Source: Asaia sp003994335 (GTDB taxonomy: Bacteria > Pseudomonadota > Alphaproteobacteria > Acetobacterales > Acetobacteraceae). Taken from it: a stretch of DNA of 64,000 nucleotides. Below the pieces are notes generated by a model. That model saw nothing but the letters and a program-made list of their open reading frames with translations. It searched no databases and had not been told where the DNA came from. Numbering within the stretch: the first letter of the stretch is position 1; every line of letters begins with the position of its first letter. Position numbers and translations under genes: made by a program. The DNA lies in contig NZ_JBBCOR010000008.1 of the NCBI RefSeq assembly GCF_037151175.1, positions 62,001 through 126,000 on the forward strand. Reading direction: 5' to 3'. Positions 16,833 to 24,644 of this stretch are shown in pieces.

Positions 16833-17753
16833 ATGAAAAGACGCCTCCCCGATCTGGAAGCCTGGGCCATTTTCGCGCGTGTGGCGCAGTTGGGGTCGTT
16901 CTCGCGTGCTGCGCGTGAACTCGGACTATCTGATCCCACGATTTCAAAAGCAATCACCCGGCTTGAGGCGCGACTGGGGCTGACGCTCATCGCGCGTACA
17001 TCGCGGCGGATTGCCCTGACCGATGCCGGACATGTCGCGCTCGAGCGGGCCATACGTATTTTGGATGAGGGTGAGGCCGTCGAGGAGGAGGCGGTGGAGC
17101 AGGCCTCCACGCCACGCGGGCGCGTACGGGTCAGCGCGCCTCTCTCTTTCGGTGTGGGGTATCTGGGACCAATTCTGCCGCACTTTTTCGAAACCTATCC
17201 CGAGATCGTTGTCGATCTGGCGCTCAGCGACCGAAAAGTCGATCTCGTAGCCGAGGGGTTCGATCTGGCCTTGCGTATTGCCAGTCTGGACGATTCCTCC
17301 ATGCTGTCACGTCGGCTCTGCACCATGCGGCTGTTCCTTGTAGCAGCCCCGTCTTATCTTGAACGGCATGGAACGCCGTCTCATCCGGCCGAACTCGTCC
17401 GCCATCAGGCACTCATCTATACGGGCGGGAATCTGCGGGACACGTGGCGTTTCTCGCATCCCTTCCTTGGCGAAAGCACTGTGCAGCCCGCTATCAGAAT
17501 GTGGAGCGACAATGCCGAGGTCCATAATCCTGCGCTTATTGCCGGGCAAGGCCTGGCCATACAGCCGGAATTCATGATCTGGCGTGAGGTGCAGGCAGGC
17601 AAGCTGACCACCGTCCTGCCGGAGTGGAGCATCACACCGCTCAGCCTGCATCTTGTCATGCCCCCCAGCCCGCTGCGCCCGAAACGGGTACAGGTCCTGA
17701 TCGATTATCTGGCCGCCGAACTCGCCAAGGCCCCCTGGGCCATGGAAAACTGA
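16833..17753 (+). CDS. LysR-family transcriptional regulator
   Basis: A 306-residue LTTR. The helix-turn-helix covers residues 8-66 (FARVAQLGSFSRAARELGLS, then PTISKAITRLEARLGLTLI). The effector-binding part begins with GRVRVSAPLSFGVGYLGPIL, as in the CrgA/DsdC-like group, and includes VDLVAEGFDLALRIASLDD. It is convergent with a hydrolase gene of the DoxX operon. Regulators of this group often control adjacent redox enzymes, so it may act on that operon, but no site is identified. Confidence 0.92.
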   Translation: MKRRLPDLEAWAIFARVAQLGSFSRAARELGLSDPTISKAITRLEARLGLTLIARTSRRIALTDAGHVALERAIRILDEGEAVEEEAVEQASTPRGRVRVSAPLSFGVGYLGPILPHFFETYPEIVVDLALSDRKVDLVAEGFDLALRIASLDDSSMLSRRLCTMRLFLVAAPSYLERHGTPSHPAELVRHQALIYTGGNLRDTWRFSHPFLGESTVQPAIRMWSDNAEVHNPALIAGQGLAIQPEFMIWREVQAGKLTTVLPEWSITPLSLHLVMPPSPLRPKRVQVLIDYLAAELAKAPWAMEN

Positions 17754-17786
17754 CCCGCGACGGCACAGGTCGCGACAAGGGACCGA

Positions 17787-18605
17787 TCACAGCCTGAGAA
17801 AATCCAGCAGATCGGCTGTCAGCTGCGCCTGATGGGTCACCGTGAAACCGTGCGGCGCCCCGGGATAGATCCTGAGCCGTGCATCGGGCAGCATCTCTGC
17901 CGCAAGTCTGCCGGTTCCCTCAAAAGGCACAACCTGATCGTCATCCCCATGAATGACCAGGGCGGGCACGGTGATGGCAGCCATGTCAGGCCGGAAATCG
18001 GTTTCCGCAAATGCTGTCGCACTTTCGATCTCGGCTCGCACGCTCCCCATCAGCCCAAGCTGCAGAAACTGCGCCAGCGCGCCATCGGATACGGCCTGAC
18101 CATGGTTCCTGCCGAAAAACACCGGGGCGAAATCCACCAGCACCTGCGCCCGGTCTGCCAGAAGCGCCGCCCGTAGCCCGTCGAAGAACGCCTTGTCCGG
18201 TCCGAAAGGATGATCCGCCCTCTGCATGAAAACCGGCGTGACCGCCCCGAGCAAGGCGAGGCTTCGCACCCGCGTCGTTCCATGGCGCGCCACATAGCGG
18301 CTGATATCGCCACCCCCCATCGAAAATCCGACCAGCGTGATATCGCTCAGATCGAGATGGGCGATCAGTTCGGCGATATCATCGGCAAACCGGTCATATG
18401 TGTACCCTCCCCAGGGCTGGGACGACCGACCGAACCCCCGACGATCGAAAGCGATCACCCGGTATCCGGCCTCGGCCAGAGCGATCATCTGCTCGTCCCA
18501 CATATCGGCACTGAGCGGCCAGCCATGGCTCAAGAGTACAGGGCGTCCCTTGCCCCAATCCTTGTAATATATCTCGACGTGATCTGACGTGGTGAAGACG
18601 GACAT
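17787..18605 (-). CDS. Alpha/beta hydrolase (non-haem chloroperoxidase / arylesterase-like)
   Basis: A 272-residue alpha/beta hydrolase. It has the oxyanion region LLSHGWPLSADMWDEQM, FDRRGFGRSSQPWGGYTYD, the nucleophile elbow GFSMGGGD (Ser in GxSxG), an acidic HGDDDQVVP and the catalytic His in GAPHGF. This is the cofactor-free perhydrolase/arylesterase group; the natural substrate is unknown. The ATG has AGGAG eight bases upstream. It follows the DoxX gene by 45 bases and is probably cotranscribed. Confidence 0.9.
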   Translation of the reverse strand: MSVFTTSDHVEIYYKDWGKGRPVLLSHGWPLSADMWDEQMIALAEAGYRVIAFDRRGFGRSSQPWGGYTYDRFADDIAELIAHLDLSDITLVGFSMGGGDISRYVARHGTTRVRSLALLGAVTPVFMQRADHPFGPDKAFFDGLRAALLADRAQVLVDFAPVFFGRNHGQAVSDGALAQFLQLGLMGSVRAEIESATAFAETDFRPDMAAITVPALVIHGDDDQVVPFEGTGRLAAEMLPDARLRIYPGAPHGFTVTHQAQLTADLLDFLRL

Positions 18606-18650
18606 CTGAATAACTCCTGTTCTTTGATGGCAGGGAGAAATTGAGCAAAA

Positions 18651-19070
18651 TCAGCGGAGGATGCGTCTGACCGGAACGGCGTAGCGCCCCGCACCGGCGG
18701 CGGCCAAAGCCAGCAATCCACCGGCAATCGACAGATTTTTGTAGAAATGGATCGTCATGTCGTATCGCACCGCGCCCGGTGCATAGGTCCAGAAATGATG
18801 CCCGATCAGCCCCGTGACGGCCGTATATGCGGCCAGCAGAAGCGCCACTGGCGACGTCATCACACCAAGCACCAGGGCCAGCCCCGCACCGAGTTCGATG
18901 ATCGTGGCTGCCAGAGCCGACAGTGTCGGGAAAGGGGCGCCTGACTGGACCATATAAGCGACGGCTCCGGCAAAATCGGAAACCTTGCCCCAGCCCATGA
19001 CGAGAAACAGAAGTGAGAGGCCAAAGCGTGCGCCGAACAAGGCCGCATCGCTCAGGAAAAGAGCATTCAT
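18651..19070 (-). CDS. DoxX-family membrane protein
   Basis: A 139-residue protein with four predicted transmembrane helices (for example FGLSLLFLVMGWGKVSDF, TIIELGAGLALVLGVM and LLLAAYTAVTGLIGHHFW). DoxX proteins are quinone-linked membrane subunits or redox partners of varied function. The first gene of a two-gene unit with the hydrolase. An inverted repeat AAAGAA / TTCTTT lies at 19160-19176, about 90 bases upstream, in an A/T-rich stretch that probably holds the promoter. Confidence 0.88.
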   Translation of the reverse strand: MNALFLSDAALFGARFGLSLLFLVMGWGKVSDFAGAVAYMVQSGAPFPTLSALAATIIELGAGLALVLGVMTSPVALLLAAYTAVTGLIGHHFWTYAPGAVRYDMTIHFYKNLSIAGGLLALAAAGAGRYAVPVRRILR

Positions 19071-19235
19071 GGTGAGGTTCCTTCAGCGTGGTGCGGCACC
19101 GAAGTGGCTCGCCGCTGAAAGACCATTACGGTTCTTTATCGTTCATAAAAACAGAAATGAAAGAAAGGTATTCTTTCCTTTTTATAGGCAATGGAGCGCG
19201 AAGTCTCGCGTGCGAGCGTTTCTAAGACAAGCCTT

Positions 19236-19352
19236 CCTTTATGGGGCTTTGCCCCATTCCCCACCAAAGGACGGTCGTCCTTTGGAAACCTGTGTTATAG
19301 AAGCGGGATGAAAGGGGCTTGCTCCTTTCCGGGGGGCGGGGCAGCGCCCCGC
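19236..19352. repeat. Palindromic intergenic repeat, copy 3
   Basis: Four hairpins in a row: ATGGGGC / GCCCCAT (19241-19257), CCAAAGGAC / GTCCTTTGG (19264-19285), GAAAGGGG with CTCCTTTC (19310-19329), and GCGGGGC / GCCCCGC (19336-19352). It ends 8 bases from the stop of the ZntB-like gene and could fold at the 3' end of that transcript. Confidence 0.8.
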
Positions 19353-19359
19353 ATTCCTC

Positions 19360-20445
19360 TCAGAGCAAGCGGGCGAGTTTCAGGAACACCCAGGTCAGGA
19401 TCATGGCGATAAAGCACACTGCACCGGCCTCGAGCGTGCCATAAGCGCCACTCGCCAGATACATCCCGCCCGTGTTCATGCCGAAGAACCCGGTCACCAG
19501 AGTAGCCGGGAACATGAGAATGGTGGCAGCCGTCAGGATATAGAGGCGTCGGTTGGTTTCTTCGGCCTGGGACGAGCCGAGTTCGTCCTGGAGAGAGCGA
19601 GCACGATCCAGTAGGGCGATCATGTCATCGAGTGCGGCATGAACCTGGCGTTCGGTTCGGTCGCGCAATTCGTCCTCAGCCCATTCTGGCAGCTCCAGAT
19701 CCTCGTCGCGCAAGACACGGTCGATGGGGGTAACCACGCGACGTAATTCGGTCGCACGGCGTCGGCCCTTACCCACGATACCGCCGAGATGCCCCAGATC
19801 GGTACGTCGCTCGATCAGCAGGAGTGCGTCTTCCGCACGGTCGAGCTCGTCATCGAGCTTGCCGATCTGGCGGCGCACACTGCCGGTGAATTCGCGCAGG
19901 GCGCGATCGATCACTCCGGCGGGGCTACGGGGGATGGACTCAGCGCGCAGGGTACGAAACGCGGCACCCAGGACAGGGATGGGGTTGCGGCGCGTGGTGA
20001 TGAGCAGATCGGGCCGCATGGCGAACCGCCAGGCGCAGATATCGCGATCCTCTTCCGACACGGCATCGTCAAAAGCAGGAAGCGCCCCCCAGACCAGACC
20101 CGGCAGGGCCTCCAGCATGACGCCATATTCCGTTTCGGCCAACATGGCACTGACGTCTTCAGGCAGGCAGGGCAGGGTGGCGACGTGCTGCCGCGCCGAG
20201 CTATGCACGGTGTCGAAATGCAGCCAGGCCCAGCTTTCCGAGGGTTTGGGATAGTTCGAGGGCGGCGTGCGATCATTGAGCAGGCTCTCGATCTCATGCG
20301 GTTCGAGCGGCGAGGGGTCCTCACCCGGCCGCGCCCGGATGGCCCAGACCAGCCCATTGGCAATGCCGTGGGGCAGGGCACCGGATGGCTTCATATCCTG
20401 ACCGGCAACGACGGAGAACGGCATCTGTGAGCGTGTATTGGACAT
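19360..20445 (-). CDS. CorA/ZntB-family divalent-metal transporter
   Basis: A 361-residue inner-membrane transporter. A long cytoplasmic domain (NGLVWAIRARPGEDPSPL, WAWLHFDTVHSSARQHV, DLLITTRRNPIPVLGA) and helical stalk lead to two C-terminal transmembrane helices. The pore signature reads GFFGMNTGG, the CorA GMN motif. The N-terminal domain resembles ZntB zinc transporters more than magnesium CorA. The ATG at 20445 has GGAGGA just upstream; the frame is open for 26 more codons. Monocistronic. Confidence 0.9.
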   Translation of the reverse strand: MSNTRSQMPFSVVAGQDMKPSGALPHGIANGLVWAIRARPGEDPSPLEPHEIESLLNDRTPPSNYPKPSESWAWLHFDTVHSSARQHVATLPCLPEDVSAMLAETEYGVMLEALPGLVWGALPAFDDAVSEEDRDICAWRFAMRPDLLITTRRNPIPVLGAAFRTLRAESIPRSPAGVIDRALREFTGSVRRQIGKLDDELDRAEDALLLIERRTDLGHLGGIVGKGRRRATELRRVVTPIDRVLRDEDLELPEWAEDELRDRTERQVHAALDDMIALLDRARSLQDELGSSQAEETNRRLYILTAATILMFPATLVTGFFGMNTGGMYLASGAYGTLEAGAVCFIAMILTWVFLKLARLL

Positions 20446-20654
20446 GCCATCCTCCATCCTGAGGAAATCTCTGTTCTGAGCGAACGCTGCTCGCTGTCTC
20501 GCATGGGCGGCGAGCCCAGGCAACCGCTTTCCAAGCTTAATGTAGCGGCAAGGAAACCGGAACGCCGCCGGTTTGTTACCAGTTCATCAAGATGTCCCGC
20601 AAAACGAAAAACCAAGCCTGACATCATTACCCCGTTTTCCGACAGGAGCCTGTC

Positions 20655-21026
20655 ATGAAACACGCATTTAAAGCCGTCCTGACCGCATCCGCCCTGCTTG
20701 CCGCACCCACTCTCGTATCGGGCCCTGCTTTCGCGCAGGCTACAACGGCGACAGACAGCGAACAGGCCCCTACGGCTCAAAAGGCTGAAACTCTCAAGAG
20801 CCAGTCGACCCAGATTCATAACCCGACCGAGCAGAACGAGACGTTCAAGAATCAGGCGAATGAACAGCCCGATCCCAAGACGCCGAGCGCGCCCGGTGGA
20901 ACGGTGGCGCCGACGGGAGAAACTTCGGACAAGATGCCCATCTCCTCGCCGCAACATGAGAAAGCAGCCAAACACAAGCACAGCATGAAGGGCATGAAGA
21001 TGTCCGACAAATCGGCCCAGCAGTAA
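20655..21026 (+). CDS. Small exported protein with Met/His-rich C-terminus
   Basis: A 123-residue protein with a clear signal peptide (MKHAFKAVLTASALLAAPTL, cleavage near AFAQA). The mature part is low-complexity and polar (repeated Gln, Thr, Pro, Asn). The last 25 residues are rich in Lys, His and Met, notably KHKHSMKGMKMSDK, which could bind copper or another soft metal. I do not recognise a named family. It is followed by a terminator-like hairpin. Confidence 0.75.
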   Translation: MKHAFKAVLTASALLAAPTLVSGPAFAQATTATDSEQAPTAQKAETLKSQSTQIHNPTEQNETFKNQANEQPDPKTPSAPGGTVAPTGETSDKMPISSPQHEKAAKHKHSMKGMKMSDKSAQQ

Positions 21027-21061
21027 CCGGTCTCTCCTTAAGGCCCAGATCCTGAGGGTAT

Positions 21062-21101
21062 GAAAAGGCGTCCACCCCAACCCGGGTCGGGCGCCTTTTT
21101 C
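21062..21101 (+). terminator. Terminator after the Met/His-rich gene
   Basis: GAAAAGGCG pairs with CGCCTTTTTC around a GC-rich loop, ending in a T run. It lies 35 bases after the stop and before ahcY. Confidence 0.7.
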
Positions 21102-21171
21102 ATGCGCGCTGGCCCAAAGCCAGAACTCGCTCTATACAAATGCCCCTCACCAGAGAAACAAGGGTTTCAGA

Positions 21172-22461
21172 ATGACCGATTACAAGGTGCGCGACATCGC
21201 CCTGGCCGAATGGGGCCGCAAGGAAATCTCCATTGCCGAGGGCGAAATGCCCGGCCTGATGGCGCTCCGCGAGGAATACGGCGCCAGCCAGCCGCTCAAG
21301 GGCGCGCGCATTGCGGGCTGTCTGCACATGACCATCCAGACCGCCGTGCTAATCGAGACGCTGACGGCTCTGGGCGCGACCGTGCGCTGGTCGTCCTGCA
21401 ACATTTTCTCGACCCAGGATCAGGCCGCCGCCGCCATCGCCGCGACCGGCGTGCCGGTTTTCGCCTGGAAGGGCCTGAGCGAGGAAGAATTCTGGTGGTG
21501 CATCGAGCAGACCATCAAGGGTCCCGATGGCTGGACGCCGAACATGATTCTCGATGACGGCGGCGACCTGACCGTGCTCATGCACGACAAGTATCCCGAG
21601 ATGCTGAACGACGTGCGCGGCCTGTCCGAAGAGACGACCACGGGCGTGCATCGTCTGTGGGAAATGGCGAAGAAGGGCACGCTGAAGGTTCCGGCCATCA
21701 ACGTGAATGACAGCGTCACCAAGTCGAAATTCGACAATCTCTATGGCTGCCGCGAGAGCCTCGTGGACGCCATCCGCCGTGGCACCGACGTCATGATGGC
21801 CGGCAAGGTTGCCGTGGTTGCCGGCTACGGCGACGTGGGCAAGGGCTCGGCCGCCTCGCTGCGCAATGCGGGCTGCCGCGTGCTCGTGACCGAAGTCGAT
21901 CCGATCTGCGCCCTTCAGGCCGCTATGGAAGGCTATGAGGTCGTGACGATGGAAGCCGCGGCTTCGCGCGGCGATATCTTCGTGACCTGCACGGGCAATG
22001 TCGACATCATCACCGTCGAGCATATGCGCGAGATGAAGCACCGCGCCATCGTGTGCAATATCGGGCATTTCGACAGCGAAATCCAGGTCGAGGCCCTGCG
22101 TAACTACAAGTGGGACAACGTCAAGCCGCAGGTGGACGAGATCGAGTTCCCCGACGGCAAGCGCATCATCCTGCTGTCTGAAGGCCGCCTCGTGAACCTC
22201 GGCAACGCGACGGGTCACCCCTCGTTCGTGATGTCGGCGTCCTTCACCAACCAGACCCTGGCACAGATCGAACTCTGGACGGCTAAGCCGGGCCAGTATG
22301 AGACCAAAGTCTACACTCTGCCGAAGAAGCTGGACGAGAAAGTTGCTGCGCTGCATCTCGCCAAGGTCGGCGCCGAGCTGAGCAAGATGAGCACAAAGCA
22401 GGCCGATTATATCGGTGTGCCGGTTGCCGGTCCGTTCAAGCACGAAGAATACCGCTACTAA
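21172..22461 (+). CDS. ahcY: Adenosylhomocysteinase
   Basis: Hydrolyses S-adenosylhomocysteine to adenosine and homocysteine, keeping SAM-dependent methylation running. The 429-residue protein has GCLHMTIQTAVLIETL near the start, the NINDSVTK-type VNVNDSVTKSKFDNLYGCRE segment (read here as INVNDSVTK), the NAD-binding VVAGYGDVGKGSAASL, CNIGHFDSEI and the C-terminal HEEYRY. It begins at an ATG at 21172 and appears monocistronic. It belongs with metK, speD and trmB as part of SAM turnover in this window. Confidence 0.97.
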   Translation: MTDYKVRDIALAEWGRKEISIAEGEMPGLMALREEYGASQPLKGARIAGCLHMTIQTAVLIETLTALGATVRWSSCNIFSTQDQAAAAIAATGVPVFAWKGLSEEEFWWCIEQTIKGPDGWTPNMILDDGGDLTVLMHDKYPEMLNDVRGLSEETTTGVHRLWEMAKKGTLKVPAINVNDSVTKSKFDNLYGCRESLVDAIRRGTDVMMAGKVAVVAGYGDVGKGSAASLRNAGCRVLVTEVDPICALQAAMEGYEVVTMEAAASRGDIFVTCTGNVDIITVEHMREMKHRAIVCNIGHFDSEIQVEALRNYKWDNVKPQVDEIEFPDGKRIILLSEGRLVNLGNATGHPSFVMSASFTNQTLAQIELWTAKPGQYETKVYTLPKKLDEKVAALHLAKVGAELSKMSTKQADYIGVPVAGPFKHEEYRY

Positions 22462-22465
22462 GTCT

Positions 22466-22580
22466 CGAGGGGCGCAGGGCACTGTCCTGCGAACCGCCAG
22501 AGGGTCATTGCCCTCTGGAAACCCTCTTGCAGGGATGAGAGGGGCTCGCCCCTTTCCGGGGAGCGGGGCAGAGCCCCGCC
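22466..22580. repeat. Palindromic intergenic repeat, copy 4
   Basis: Starts 5 bases after the ahcY stop. Hairpins: GCAGGGCACTGTCCTGC (22474-22490), CCAGAGGG / CCCTCTGG (22497-22518), GAGAGGGG with CCCCTTTC (22537-22556), and GCGGGGC / GCCCCGC (22563-22579). Same module order as copy 3. Confidence 0.8.
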
Positions 22581-22601
22581 TCTTCTACAAGGGAGACGCG
22601 C

Positions 22602-23273
22602 ATGGCCCGAGATCGCTCCGCCGCCAGACCCGCGCGATCGAGACAATCGACATCCCGACGCGCTGCGTTCCGCCTCTGGGCTGTGCCAACGCTTGTGATT
22701 GCCGGTCTGTTTGCAGGCGCTATCGGGTTGCAGACGCTTCTTGCCCATCGACACAAGACACCGATTGGCGGCCCCTACACCCTGATCGACAGCGCAAACC
22801 ACCCGACCACCCAGGCGCGTTTCGCAGGGCGACAGACGCTCATCTATTTCGGCTACACCCATTGTCTGGATGTCTGCCCGCTGACGCTCGCAACGGTAGC
22901 GCAGGCCTATACTCTGCTTCCCTCCGAGAGGCAGCGCCCCGTCCCGCTTTTCATCACGCTCGACCCGGAGCGGGATCGCCCTGAGGATATCGGTCTCTAT
23001 ACGCGACGCTTCTCCCCCGAAATCATCGGCCTGACCGGTACGGCCGCACAGATCGACGCCGTAGCCAAGGCATTTCACGTGACGTCCCACGTCACCATCG
23101 ACCCAATGGCGGGCCATGATATGAACGATGAGGGGAAGGGCGATTACCGGATCGACCATTCCTCAGTGCTCTACCTGATGGACGGCCAGAACCACCTTCA
23201 GGCCATTCTTCCGGCCGATTCCAGCCCCGCCGCCGTGGCGCGCGCGCTCACGCCCTATCTAGCGAAGCGCTGA
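22602..23273 (+). CDS. SCO1/SenC/PrrC-family copper chaperone
   Basis: Membrane-anchored thioredoxin-fold protein that delivers copper to the CuA centre of cytochrome oxidases or acts as a thiol reductant. After a basic N-terminus and one transmembrane helix (LWAVPTLVIAGLFAGAIGL) the Cu ligands are present: Cys88 and Cys92 in CLDVC and His186 in DYRIDHSS. FITLDPERDRPEDIGLYTRR is the standard Sco segment. 223 residues, AGGGAG six bases before the ATG. It converges with, and overlaps by 15 bases, the PepSY gene of the metal-uptake operon. Confidence 0.92.
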   Translation: MARDRSAARPARSRQSTSRRAAFRLWAVPTLVIAGLFAGAIGLQTLLAHRHKTPIGGPYTLIDSANHPTTQARFAGRQTLIYFGYTHCLDVCPLTLATVAQAYTLLPSERQRPVPLFITLDPERDRPEDIGLYTRRFSPEIIGLTGTAAQIDAVAKAFHVTSHVTIDPMAGHDMNDEGKGDYRIDHSSVLYLMDGQNHLQAILPADSSPAAVARALTPYLAKR

Positions 23274-24635
23274 AAACCGCCCGCTGAGAAACCGGTTCGC
23301 CAGCGCGAGGAGCAGAAGCGACACCCCGAGCTCCGGCAAAAGCACGCCCATGAGCCCCATGACGGCCAGCGCGCCCCAGCCAATACGGCGTGGCGAGGCG
23401 CGGGGGGCATCGAGATGTCCGGGCCGACGGCGCCTGAACCACAGCATGAGCGCCGCTATCGAGGTGAGGGTCAATAAGAGCGCGACAATCAGGTTCATAA
23501 GGAGGTTCAGAACCCCGAACAGATGCCCTTCATGAAGGGCGACACCATAGCCGATCAACCGGTCGGACAGACCCTTATCGGCAAAACGGGTGATGTGGGT
23601 GACCTGTCCCTGCGCTGTCACGCTGGCCTCGATCCGCTTCGGACGGTTCTGGGCATCGGAGCGTATGCGCCATGGTGCACCGGCCGTGGCGGGCGGCGTG
23701 ATGAGCGTAGGCGCGGGGAAAGCAAGCCGGCGCGCTGCTTCGTAGACGGCGTCCAGCCCCTCGGCAGGGATCGCTGGTTGAGGCATCGTCGCTTGAGGCT
23801 TGGAGTCCATGGTCATGCCAGCCATCTCGGAGTCTGACATGCCGGGCATGGTGGCATGGCCCGAAAGCGTTGCGGCGATGGGAACAGCCCCGATTTCCCA
23901 GTCCTGTACGGATACCAGCCTGCCTATGCGGCTCTCGACCGCCGAAAAAGCCGAGCCCCAGACGAAGGACCAAGGCAGACCCGACACCAGAAACAGCACG
24001 AGTACGAGCGAGATCCATAATCCTCCAACAGCATGAAGATCGCGCCAGAACACGCGACCTTGTGCGCTGAGCCTTGGAAGAACTGTGCCGCCAATACAAG
24101 CGCGTCGCGGCCACCAGAGAAGGACCCCGGTCACGATCAGCACCAGGGTCCACGAGGCCACCATTTCCATGATCACAGAGCCCCAGTTGCCGATGAGCAA
24201 TTGCCCGTGCAGCCGGAACATCAGCCGCTCGAACCGTGTCTGCTCGTCGCGTTGGGCCAGAACCCTGAGCGAGACGGGGTCGATATAGACACGCGCCACA
24301 TCTGGCCCATGCGCCACCAGAACACGCGTGGCCTGGCTTTTCCGGGAGGGCATTTCCAGCGCAAGAAAATGCCCACCGGGTACAGCGGCAAGCGCTGCAT
24401 CGCGCCGGGCGCTCACACTGCGTGGCGTCCCCTCCGCAACAGCGCAATCGATGTCGCGGTCAAGCCATGTCTCGATCTGGGGCTTGAAGAGATAGAGTAA
24501 GCCAGTCACGCAAAGCATGATGACAAAAGGCAGGCAGAAGAGCCCGGCAAAGAAATGCCAGCGCCAGAGCATGGCCCGATCGGGCCAGACCGGACGGGAG
24601 AAGGCAGAACGAGGGGAGCGGGAATTCTGTGTCAT
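23259..24635 (-). CDS. PepSY-associated TM (PepSY_TM) protein, iron/copper-uptake associated
   Basis: A 458-residue integral membrane protein with PepSY repeats. Transmembrane segments include FFAGLFCLPFVIMLCVTGLL near the N-terminus, a middle pair around SWTLVLIVTGVLLWWPR and DLHAVGGLWISLVLVLFLVS, and two at the C-terminus. Family motifs GLLYLF, LHGQLLIGNWG and ALHEGHLFGVLN are present. A Met/His stretch (GHATMPGMSDSEMAGMTMDS) lies in the periplasmic loop and may bind metal. Such proteins sit beside TonB receptors and may reduce or pass on imported metal. It starts 10 bases after the receptor stop. Confidence 0.9.
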   Translation of the reverse strand: MTQNSRSPRSAFSRPVWPDRAMLWRWHFFAGLFCLPFVIMLCVTGLLYLFKPQIETWLDRDIDCAVAEGTPRSVSARRDAALAAVPGGHFLALEMPSRKSQATRVLVAHGPDVARVYIDPVSLRVLAQRDEQTRFERLMFRLHGQLLIGNWGSVIMEMVASWTLVLIVTGVLLWWPRRACIGGTVLPRLSAQGRVFWRDLHAVGGLWISLVLVLFLVSGLPWSFVWGSAFSAVESRIGRLVSVQDWEIGAVPIAATLSGHATMPGMSDSEMAGMTMDSKPQATMPQPAIPAEGLDAVYEAARRLAFPAPTLITPPATAGAPWRIRSDAQNRPKRIEASVTAQGQVTHITRFADKGLSDRLIGYGVALHEGHLFGVLNLLMNLIVALLLTLTSIAALMLWFRRRRPGHLDAPRASPRRIGWGALAVMGLMGVLLPELGVSLLLLALANRFLSGRFSALR

Positions 24636-24644
24636 GGCCATCCC

